From Gemmatimonas sp. UBA7669 (GTDB lineage: Bacteria > Gemmatimonadota > Gemmatimonadetes > Gemmatimonadales > Gemmatimonadaceae), in contig NZ_DLHL01000055.1 of the NCBI RefSeq assembly GCF_002483225.1, forward strand, positions 71,796 through 135,795: a stretch of 64,000 nt of DNA. Direction: 5' to 3'. Position 1 is the stretch's first letter, and every line of letters begins with the position of its first letter. Below are positions 55,186 to 63,048 of the stretch, piece by piece. Under the pieces are notes generated by a model, which saw only the letters and a list, made by a program, of their open reading frames with translations, searched no databases and was not told where the DNA came from. The position numbers were made by a program, and so were the translations under genes.

Positions 55186-55358
55186 GTCGGGGGCGGCTGC
55201 AGGATGAAGAGGCAGACGACGAGTCGCCGCCGGGTAAGGTCCGGCTCGACAAATGGCTGTGGGCCGCGCGGTTCTTCAAAACCCGCGCGCTGGCGGCGGA
55301 AGCCATTGAGTATATCCGAAGGTTGGGGAGTCTCACGCCCTTGCTCTCTTGCCCTTAG
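55182..55358 (+). pseudogene. hslR: hslR-like S4-domain gene, truncated by element insertion
   Basis: MSRGRLQDEEADD then GKVRLDKWLWAARFFKTRAL and AAEAIE are the first half of an Hsp15/HslR-type S4 RNA-binding domain, which recycles stalled 50S subunits. The family should continue with Gly-Gly-x-Val, but after GAG at 55308-55310 the frame enters unrelated sequence (YIRRLGSLTPLLSCP) and stops at 55358. The genuine gene portion is therefore 55182-55310, about 43 codons. The missing 3' half must lie beyond the right edge of the window, or be lost. Confidence 0.75.
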
Positions 55359-55443
55359 ATCGCATGAGGCGCGTGTCTCTTGGGCAGTAGCTAGCTTATC
55401 CGGTGCGCGTCGCCGCCTTCTCCCTCCTCTGCCGTCGCCTCCC

Positions 55444-55923
55444 ATGTCGAACGCCGCACGGCGTAATAGTTTGTGGTTGGATCTGCCGCGGTCGCACAAG
55501 GTGCGTCCTGGCGAAGTTTACCAGTGCGACTTCAGCGACCTGCTCCCGCCGGAGATGGTCAAAATTCGCCCGGTGATCGTGGTCTCTCGCAGCCGGCTGA
55601 CGTCGGCGGGGTCGACGATCCTGGTGGTGCCCATCAGCAGCACAGCACCCCATGTCGAGGCTCCCCATCACGTCCAGCTCGCCGCCAACGTGAGCCCGTG
55701 GCAGGCGGCCACCGTGACGAGCTGGGCGAAGTGTGATATGCTGTACGCCGTGGCCCGGAGCCGCTTGTCGCTGATCATCCGGCGGGGCAAGCAGTTCAAG
55801 ATTCGGCTGGATGCGGACGAACTTCATAGGGTCCGGCTGGCGGCGTCGTCCGGGTTCTTCGGTGGCCAGTTGACGGGCGTCACTGGCTGCCCTTGCCGGC
55901 TGGCCGCTCTTACCGTACCTTGA
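55444..55923 (+). CDS. PemK/MazF-like toxin, first gene of the element
   Basis: 159 residues. The fold-defining segments are VRPGEVYQCDFSDLLPPEMV, KIRPVIVVSRSRL, STILVVPISSTAPHVEAPHH and WAKCDMLYAVARSRLSLI, characteristic of PemK/MazF endoribonucleases. No antitoxin ORF precedes it in the 133 bp from the left end, and none follows before the recombinases, so it is either an orphan, a stabilising toxin with an antitoxin elsewhere, or a non-toxic derivative. It is followed by its own terminator. The C-terminal 40 residues go beyond the usual fold. Confidence 0.75.
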   Translation: MSNAARRNSLWLDLPRSHKVRPGEVYQCDFSDLLPPEMVKIRPVIVVSRSRLTSAGSTILVVPISSTAPHVEAPHHVQLAANVSPWQAATVTSWAKCDMLYAVARSRLSLIIRRGKQFKIRLDADELHRVRLAASSGFFGGQLTGVTGCPCRLAALTVP

Positions 55924-56442
55924 AGTCACTCCCTGCGCCGAGAGGCAAGGGAATCCGCGATAGGTTTACCCCTATTGCTTCGTACGCCCGAAAAGGGCTT
56001 CCGAGACGAGGTCACGAAAGTGGCCTCGTCTTTGTTTTGCCCCTCTAGGGGTGCCGGTTGACTCAGCCTCGGCGTCGATGATCGTCGGGGCATTTGGGGC
56101 GCTCCTCCCGCTGCGGCGTGGCGTCTTTGCCTCGTTACAGGGCCTCGCTGCGGGCCGGGGCAGGCGCCGGTCGCCCCGGGCACTTCCCGGTTGATCCCGG
56201 ACGACCCTTGGGCTCCTTAGGCTCCTGAGGCCCCTTCGCGGGAGCGAGGCTGCCTGGAATGCCCGGATGCCTGCCGCGCCGGACGCGTCCCCCGGCCCCG
56301 CTGCCGGCGGGCTCGGCCGAGAGCCTACAAGGCCGGGACGGATTCTTAGGTCGCTGGCCATCCGTGTCTCGCCGCCGTATACTCGCCGAGCACCGCTGAG
56401 CCTGCCCCACCCCTCCAGGGTCGCTCCCCCTCCCACCGGCCC
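55924..56442. other. 519-bp non-coding stretch inside the element
   Basis: Apart from the terminator at 56005-56039 I see no credible gene. It is very GC-rich, with many short inverted repeats such as GGCTCCTTAGGCTCCTGAGG, and would be the natural place for the recombinase promoter and an attachment or end-binding region. Confidence 0.45.
56005..56039 (+). terminator. Rho-independent terminator after the PemK-like gene
   Basis: GACGAGGTCAC / GTGGCCTCGTC, 11 pairs with one wobble, GAAA loop, then TTTGTTTTG. Confidence 0.85.
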
Positions 56443-58011
56443 ATGCACCTCTTCGTCTGGCAGTCCGACGGCTGGAATCTCTCGGACGGCTCCCCGATCA
56501 CCCGCGCCCTGACCGAGGCCTCAGGCCTGAAAGAGGGCGTCCCGATCTTTATTACGGCGACCGGGCGGTACGACGAGCACCTGAACGCGTGGGTTCAGGA
56601 ACTCTCGCTCTCGGCGAAGTCCAAGTCCCCGTACACCTGGTACAACTACGCGCACGACGTGCGACGGTTCGTCCACTACCTCGAGCGCGTTGATACCGTT
56701 CGCGGCCGCGTGCCCCGGCCGTGGTTCGCCGCGACCGAGGACGACCTCTTCGAGTACCACGGGGTGCGCCAGGACCAATCGGGTGGTGGGTGGGCCGTCT
56801 CGGGGCCGACGTGGAACCGTGAGCTGTCCGCCCTGCACCACCTGTTTGCATGGGCGAAACGCAAGGGCCTGGTGCAGGAGATGCCGTTTCGGATGCAGCA
56901 GGGTGAGATGGTGATCGCCGTCGCCGCCGGCCATGGGCGCGCGTTCGATCAACAGGTGACCGTCATGCAGGACGCCCTGGCGGCCCGGCGGTCGACGCGC
57001 CCGCCCAAGTATCTCGAGCCCCACGAGTGGGCCGACTACCTGCACATCGGGCTTGAGGGCATGACCCTCAACCCAGACCGGCGGGCCCGGGCCCACGACG
57101 GCGCGCGCTACGTGCCGGACCCCGCCTTTCGGGGCCGCATGGCGGCACGCAACGCCCTCTTTGCCAAGCTGCTGGTGTCGACCGGCCTGCGACGCTCGGA
57201 GGCGAACAGCCTGCTCCGCTGCGAGGTCCCGGACACCGAATCGGTCTTCGACATCAGTGTCGATGATGCGGCGGGCGCGCCCCAGCGAAAGATCCGCGGG
57301 ACGGACGCCGAGATCATGCTCGCCACCGCGGCGGTCAAGGGCCGCACCAACCCCCGGCCCATCTACATCCCGCGCGGCATCTACCGGCGGCTGCAGCGCT
57401 ACGTCAAACACGAACGTGCGCACGCGGTCGCGTTGCGCCGGGCAGGCACGGACCGCACGGGTGAGTACCGGGTGCCCCACCGCGGGGTGATCGTGGAGCT
57501 GGGCGAGCGCGGGACGTACACCGTGCCGGCGTGGGACGCGAAGGCGCGCGTGCTTGACGCCACCGACCCGCAGTTCCGCCGACTGCTCTACGAACGCCAG
57601 CAGGGCCGGGTCGTCGGACCGGCGCAGCTGTGGGTCGGCGAGCATGGCCTGCCGCTCAGTGAGAAGGAGTGGAACTCCGTGTTTGACGCTGCCAATGCCC
57701 GCTGCAGCGCGATCCTCGGCCGGCCGGTGGATGTCAATCCGCACGACATGCGGCACACATACGCAATTCACTTCCTGCAGCGCTGCATCGAAGCCCTGCT
57801 CGAACGCACCGACGTCACCCGGTCGCCGGGCACGTCCGTGGAGGCCATGCGTCGGATCTACCGGGATCCGCTGGACATCCTCCGCAAGCGGCTCGGACAC
57901 CAGAGCCTGGAATCGACGTGGATCTATCTCCAGCACCTCGAGGAGGTGCAGGACCTCGCCAACGAAGCGATGACCCGGTTCGCACGCGATTTCGGGCTCG
58001 ACGATGAGTGA
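56443..58011 (+). CDS. Tyrosine recombinase 1 of the element
   Basis: 522 residues. SAM-like N-terminal DNA-binding part (about 55-160; TWYNYAHDVRRFVHYLERVD). The catalytic set is complete: Arg250 in STGLRRSEANSLL, His434 and Arg437 in NPHDMRHTYAIHFL, His486 in LRKRLGHQSLEST and Tyr495 in WIYLQH; the Lys is probably in AAVKGRTNPRPIYIP. It overlaps the next recombinase by 8 bp. Likely the main strand-cutting enzyme, comparable to TnpA of Tn554. Confidence 0.85.
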   Translation: MHLFVWQSDGWNLSDGSPITRALTEASGLKEGVPIFITATGRYDEHLNAWVQELSLSAKSKSPYTWYNYAHDVRRFVHYLERVDTVRGRVPRPWFAATEDDLFEYHGVRQDQSGGGWAVSGPTWNRELSALHHLFAWAKRKGLVQEMPFRMQQGEMVIAVAAGHGRAFDQQVTVMQDALAARRSTRPPKYLEPHEWADYLHIGLEGMTLNPDRRARAHDGARYVPDPAFRGRMAARNALFAKLLVSTGLRRSEANSLLRCEVPDTESVFDISVDDAAGAPQRKIRGTDAEIMLATAAVKGRTNPRPIYIPRGIYRRLQRYVKHERAHAVALRRAGTDRTGEYRVPHRGVIVELGERGTYTVPAWDAKARVLDATDPQFRRLLYERQQGRVVGPAQLWVGEHGLPLSEKEWNSVFDAANARCSAILGRPVDVNPHDMRHTYAIHFLQRCIEALLERTDVTRSPGTSVEAMRRIYRDPLDILRKRLGHQSLESTWIYLQHLEEVQDLANEAMTRFARDFGLDDE

Positions 58012-60124
58012 CGGGCTCCCTCTTCAGACGCTGGACGATGTGCTCGAGTTGCGGCCGGCAGGCGCCTCCCGCGACCCGGACGCGCGGGGGTCGAGCGACG
58101 CCGCGCACGTCCATGCCGCGCACGGCCGTGCTGAAGACCGCGACACTCCGGTGGTCGCCGTGCTGCCCGTACCCTTGGGCGCTGCGCCCGCCCCGGTGGT
58201 CCAACCCGCGACGCGCCGTGGCCGTCGGCTCGACCTCAATGCCTTGCCGGTGCCCGTCGCCTCGGCACCGTCCATTGCGTCGCTGCGCTTCGAGGCGACG
58301 TCGACGAATGGTGTGCGCCACGACGTCGACCTTACGGGGCTGCCTGGCTCCGCGATGACCCAAGCCCTCGCGCGCGCCTTCCGAAGCTGGCTGACACGCC
58401 TTCGCGTGGACGTCGACAAAGGCGCCTGGGCGGTGCGGCAGCTCCATCGCTTGGCCGACGCGCTGGGTCCGGCGGCCGCGACGCTGTCACCCAAGACGCT
58501 GACCCCGGCGCAGTTGGAGGCGTTCGTCGCCGCGGAGAAGCGCCGGGGCGCCAATTGGCGCGAAGACGTGCGCGTCACGTTCTCCGTGCTCAAGGAGGTG
58601 GGGTCGCTCGCCTACGAGCGCGAGACGTGGCAGCGGCTCCAGCGCATCGATCCGCACCAGCCGCGGGCCTGTGCCGAGGACACGTCTGGTCGCACGGTGC
58701 CGCGCGAGGCCTATGCCAAGCGGGTCGACCGCGCCCTTCGCGCGGCCTGCCGCGCCGACATCGATGCCGTGCTCGCGCGGTTCACCGACGAGGTGCCGGC
58801 GCTCGTGGCCGCCGGGTCCGACCCGCGCTTGCTCGGCCCGGACGCATGGGGGATCCGCGCCAATGCCGCGTGGGCCGCGTACCACCTCGGGCCGCGCAAC
58901 AAGGCCGAGTGGTGTGCGCTCATTGGCATCAGCGATTCCGAGTACAACCGCTTGTACCTGAATTCGGATGCCGAGTGCACGCCCTACGAAGCACAGTGCC
59001 TGGTCTATCCCTCGGTCGTCGACCTGCTGCCCTTCTTCCTGCTGTTTCTGCTGACCAGCGGCGTCCCACTCGCCAACGCGCTGCGCCTGTCGGTGCGTTG
59101 CATGGAGAAAGTCGCCGACGGCCGCTTCACGCTGTCATATCTCAAGCACCGCGCGAAGCACAAGTACATCCCCGTCCGGCTCCGCGACGGCAGCCTCACC
59201 ACGCCGGGCGGCCTCATTCGCGCCGTCCTCGCGCTCACGGCGCCACTCCGCTGCCACAGCCCGAGCGACTACCTCTGGTGGTGCCTGGCCGGGCGCAACA
59301 GCAAGGACATGCGCGCCGGCCAGATGGGCCGCGTGCCGTCGTTTGTCCCAGGGCGCAGCGCGATGGCCGGCATCACCGCCCCCGTCGTCATCAATCTCGA
59401 CCTGCTCCCCGGATGGGTCGCGCGCCATGACCTCCGCGAGGACGACGGTACGCCGCTCGACCTGCAGGCCTCGCGGCTTCGCAAGAACTACAAGGTCGAG
59501 GTGACGCGCGCGACCGGTGGCGCGCTCGGCGCGCTCACCGACGACCACACGGCGGTCGTGCACATTGGCCGCTACGCCAAGGTCAAGGCGGCCGTCAAGG
59601 TGCACAACAAGCTGGCGTACGAGGCGATGAAGGGGATGCGGCCGACCAGCGTCAAGTCGGTCGTGCTCACGCCCGAGGAGGAGCGCGCGGCACTTGCCAA
59701 CCCCGCAGCGCTCGCGGCCCGGACGCGCAAACCGCTCCCGGTGATCGCGCATGCGCTGGTCTCGAACGACGTCGATGTGTTCTTCGCCAAGTGCACGGGC
59801 TTCACCGAGTCCCCGTTCGCGCCCAAGGGGACGCCGTGCCCCGCCAGTCCGACGGGGCAGTGTCTCGACTGCGACAATGCGCTGATTCCGCCGAGCAAGC
59901 TGCCGGTGATCATCGCCTTCGTGAACCACCTGCTGAAGCAGCGTCCCTTGATGAGCGCCGAGGCCTGGGAAGCGACGTACGGCGCCGCCTACACGAAGAT
60001 CGTCTTTGGCATCCTGATGACCTATCCCAAGAAGCTGTTGCGTGAGGCGCGCGTGCTCGCCGAGTCGCACCACGGCGAGCTGCTGTTCCTCGGGCCCGCG
60101 CTCCAGCAATGGGCCCACCTGTGA
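58004..60124 (+). CDS. Tyrosine recombinase 2 of the element (divergent)
   Basis: 706 residues. Low-complexity Ala/Pro N-terminus, then an arm-binding-like region and a catalytic-like domain. The box I position reads TSGVPLANALRLSVR, where the normal Gly-x-Arg has no Arg. LKHRAKHKYIPVRL may supply the Lys. The box II region reads DLQASRLRKNYKVEV (Arg present, His not). The nucleophile candidate is Tyr in HIGRYAKVKAA. The C-terminus has a Cys cluster (TPCPASPTGQCLDCDNA). It resembles the large second recombinases of Tn554-like/RIT operons, which are often divergent. It overlaps both neighbours, so the trio is translated as one unit. Confidence 0.72.
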   Translation: MSDGLPLQTLDDVLELRPAGASRDPDARGSSDAAHVHAAHGRAEDRDTPVVAVLPVPLGAAPAPVVQPATRRGRRLDLNALPVPVASAPSIASLRFEATSTNGVRHDVDLTGLPGSAMTQALARAFRSWLTRLRVDVDKGAWAVRQLHRLADALGPAAATLSPKTLTPAQLEAFVAAEKRRGANWREDVRVTFSVLKEVGSLAYERETWQRLQRIDPHQPRACAEDTSGRTVPREAYAKRVDRALRAACRADIDAVLARFTDEVPALVAAGSDPRLLGPDAWGIRANAAWAAYHLGPRNKAEWCALIGISDSEYNRLYLNSDAECTPYEAQCLVYPSVVDLLPFFLLFLLTSGVPLANALRLSVRCMEKVADGRFTLSYLKHRAKHKYIPVRLRDGSLTTPGGLIRAVLALTAPLRCHSPSDYLWWCLAGRNSKDMRAGQMGRVPSFVPGRSAMAGITAPVVINLDLLPGWVARHDLREDDGTPLDLQASRLRKNYKVEVTRATGGALGALTDDHTAVVHIGRYAKVKAAVKVHNKLAYEAMKGMRPTSVKSVVLTPEEERAALANPAALAARTRKPLPVIAHALVSNDVDVFFAKCTGFTESPFAPKGTPCPASPTGQCLDCDNALIPPSKLPVIIAFVNHLLKQRPLMSAEAWEATYGAAYTKIVFGILMTYPKKLLREARVLAESHHGELLFLGPALQQWAHL

Positions 60125-62409
60125 CCAGTCCCACGTCTGGCGCATCGGCACTCGTCATCTCCCCGCTGCCATCATCGACACTGACGGCCGCGACGTCGGC
60201 CGCGGCCACGCTGACCGCGGCGGTGGGGACGCCGAGCGCCCCACGTCCCCGGCGCGTCGCCGACGACGACCTCGTCTTCGAGGACATTCCGACACGACCG
60301 CACGCCGTCGCGACGGCGCGCTTTGGCGACGATGTCTGGGACTTCGCGCCCGTGATCACCCTGCCCGGCGAGGCCGAGACCAGCAACATCCACTTCACCG
60401 ACATCGGCGACCCGGCGGCCCGGCTCGCGGCCAAGGAGTTCGGCTGGGCGCGTCTTCGGTTCGATCTGACGGGACATGGCACCCCGAAGGCCATCACCGT
60501 CCGAAGTGAGCTCCGCTACCTCAGGGCGGTCTACCGCGACCTCGAGGCCCTGTTCGGGATCCGGCGGTGGGCTGAGGTCACGCAGGACCACCTCGACCGC
60601 TTCCTGCCGATCCTGCGCCACTCCAAAGACGGGTCGGTGGCGGCGGTCCGCAACGCGGTGATCGCGCTCCAGCGCCTGGCGATGGCGCGGCAGTATCTGT
60701 CGGACGACACCCTCCTGGTCGATCCGTGGGGGTACGAGAAGGCCGACGTCATCGCCGGGTACGTGACGCCGATGGACAATCTCACCCCCGAGGTCCCGGC
60801 CCCAGTCCTAGCGCCGCTCCTCCAGTGGGCCGAGCTGTACGTGACGCAGTGGGCGGACGAGATCCTCGCCGCCGTGGCCCGCGCGGAGCGGCCCGCCGCG
60901 GCGTGGTCGGTGGTCGGCCCGGTCCGGAAGTCCAAGGGCGCCGCCGACGTGCGCCGGGAAGCCTACCTCGCGCACCTGCGCCGGGCGGGTTTGGGACTGC
61001 CGACGAGTGCGGGCCGCACCCCGTCCGCGTGGCCGGACGTGGGCTTTGCCAGCGCGGAGCATGCCCACAAAGACGATGTCGCGATTGACGTGGTCTACCT
61101 CGAAATGGGCTACACCACCGTGCAGCATCAGTCGGCGGTCGCGTGGTCGGGGTGGGGCCGCGTCCTCGACCAGCTGGGCACCGATGTCGATGTCGCGCGA
61201 CGGCGCGCACGCGAGTCCGGCGTGCTCTCGCTCGTGGCCGCGCGTGGCCGGGGGCTCGAGCGGCACGATGCCTGGAAGGAAGCCGTGATGCTCCAGACGG
61301 CGTGCTTCGTTCTCAACGCCTTCTACTCCGGGATGCGCATCTCCGAAGTGAGCTCGCAGGTCACGGGGTGCCGGGCGTGGGAGGACACCGAGGACGGCCT
61401 CGACCGAGTGCCGATCATCCGCGCAGCACTCCACAAGGATCAGGACCCGGGCGGCCGTGCGGAAACGTGGCCTGTGCACGACCTCGTGCATGACGCGGTG
61501 GCGGTGCTCGAGCGACTGCGCACCGTGCAGGCCGCCACGTCGCGGGGGCGGCTCGCGCCAAGCGGCCCGCTGTACTACCAAGTGCTGCCAGGCCGCGCGC
61601 GGTACAAGGCGCTCAAGAACAAATATGTGTCTGGGCAACTCAATGGGTTCGTGCGCCATGTGAACGCCATCGCCGACGCGCATGCGGCAGCGGACCACCT
61701 GCCATCCCTGCCCGCGGGTCCCATCCCCGTCTGGAAAGGCGAGGCGTGGCGCCTCGCCCCACACCAACTGCGCGAGTCGTTGCTCCGGCGGCTCGCCACG
61801 TCCGGCGGCGTCATTTCGGCGGCGCTGCAAGCGAAACATCGGAACATGCGGACACTGCTCGGCTACTCGGGCCGGGCGGCGAGCAACCTGCTGCGGGAGA
61901 CCGAAGCGAAGCGCGACGTCGCGGAGATGGAGCTCATGCACGACCTGCTCGACGGGTACCGCCACGGCACGCGCTACACCGGCAGGCGCGGCGAGCGTCT
62001 CAACGAGGAGCTGCGCGTGATCGTCGAGGAACTCGAGGGCAAACAACTCTCGGAGACCGAGCTGGATCGCCTGCTCAAGCATCGCTTGCATCGCGTCTAT
62101 CACGGCCCGCTCACGTGGTGCTTCTACGATCCGGCGTCCGCGCTCTGCCGCAAGGACGCGAACGACGCGGCCAAGGCGTCCGGTCCGCTGATCAGCGCTT
62201 GCTCGGCGCTCCAGTGCGCGAATGCGGTGCAGACCGAGGCACATCTGCCCGCATGGTCGTACCACGAGCGCGAAGCGCAGGAGCGCCTCGAGCGCATGCA
62301 CGGCAAGCTGGGTCGGGCCCAGGTCCAGATCCTCGAGGCCTCCCGCGATGGCGCGCGGGCGGTCCAGGACCGGATCCGCGCCGGGCTGCCCATCCTCGAG
62401 AGCCAGTGA
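60121..62409 (+). CDS. Tyrosine recombinase 3 of the element
   Basis: About 762 residues from GTG 60121, which overlaps the preceding stop as GTGA; an ATG at 60109 is an alternative. The catalytic domain shows Arg406 in FYSGMRISEVSSQ, His548 and Arg551 in APHQLRESLLRRL, a His in QAKHRNMRTLLGYSG and a candidate Tyr582 in that segment. The C-terminus has a Cys motif (TWCFYDPASALCRKD, then ACSALQCANA) found in other RIT/Tn554-type recombinases, followed by a coiled coil. It ends 2 bp before the TnpC-like gene. Confidence 0.78.
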   Translation: MTSPTSGASALVISPLPSSTLTAATSAAATLTAAVGTPSAPRPRRVADDDLVFEDIPTRPHAVATARFGDDVWDFAPVITLPGEAETSNIHFTDIGDPAARLAAKEFGWARLRFDLTGHGTPKAITVRSELRYLRAVYRDLEALFGIRRWAEVTQDHLDRFLPILRHSKDGSVAAVRNAVIALQRLAMARQYLSDDTLLVDPWGYEKADVIAGYVTPMDNLTPEVPAPVLAPLLQWAELYVTQWADEILAAVARAERPAAAWSVVGPVRKSKGAADVRREAYLAHLRRAGLGLPTSAGRTPSAWPDVGFASAEHAHKDDVAIDVVYLEMGYTTVQHQSAVAWSGWGRVLDQLGTDVDVARRRARESGVLSLVAARGRGLERHDAWKEAVMLQTACFVLNAFYSGMRISEVSSQVTGCRAWEDTEDGLDRVPIIRAALHKDQDPGGRAETWPVHDLVHDAVAVLERLRTVQAATSRGRLAPSGPLYYQVLPGRARYKALKNKYVSGQLNGFVRHVNAIADAHAAADHLPSLPAGPIPVWKGEAWRLAPHQLRESLLRRLATSGGVISAALQAKHRNMRTLLGYSGRAASNLLRETEAKRDVAEMELMHDLLDGYRHGTRYTGRRGERLNEELRVIVEELEGKQLSETELDRLLKHRLHRVYHGPLTWCFYDPASALCRKDANDAAKASGPLISACSALQCANAVQTEAHLPAWSYHEREAQERLERMHGKLGRAQVQILEASRDGARAVQDRIRAGLPILESQ

Positions 62410-62411
62410 CG

Positions 62412-63008
62412 ATGCCCAAGCGCACCAGGCCCCACCCGGGCCCCTCCGTCCCGTCCGACCCGGCCCCGGCCACGCCGCCGCCCGTGCTACACCTTGCGTC
62501 GGCAACCGCGATCCGGCCCCGCGCCGGCACCCGCCTGACCACGGCGACCGGACCCACTGCCGATGCCGCACCCACGCCACCGCCTCGCACCGCCGACGAG
62601 CGGCGCGCCGCGAAGCTGCTGGCGACCGAGGCGGCACTGCTCGCGGCGCTCGAACGGGTGTTCGCCGGCACCGCGGATCCGGCCTATCGGGCGATCACGA
62701 AGGAGCACGTGGCACTCGAAGCCGGGCTCTCGCGCGCCACGATCTACCGGCATCCGTCCGTCATCGCCGCCTTCGACCAGCGGCTCGCCGACGCGCAGTC
62801 GGCCGTGGACGCACGCCATCCGGACATCGTGATCGCGCGGCTCCGGGAATAGCTCGCGAAGGCCCGAACGGAGTCGGCCACGCGGATCCGTGAGCTCGAA
62901 ACCCTGAACGCGGCGATGGCACGCGAGATGGCCTTGCTACATGCCGCGATGCGCCAACCCACGGACACCCGCGTCATGCCAATCAGCGCGCCACGGCGGC
63001 GGCCGTGA
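62412..63008 (+). pseudogene. TnpC/DUF6262-like HTH protein interrupted by an in-frame amber codon
   Basis: The first 146 codons (to TAG at 62850-62852) contain a Pro-rich start and a helix-turn-helix AITKEHVALEAGLSRATIYR. Directly after the TAG the same frame continues for 51 codons with a well-formed coiled coil (LAKARTESATRIRELETLNA, AMAREMALLHAAMRQPT) and stops at 63006-63008. DUF6262/TnpC proteins normally end in exactly such a coiled coil, so one base change (for example CAG or GAG to TAG) has split an originally 198-residue gene. The short form may still fold, so functional loss is inferred. Confidence 0.7.
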
Positions 63009-63048
63009 CCGGCACCCCAGCCCTCGGTGCGCGACGCATCGGGCCGCG

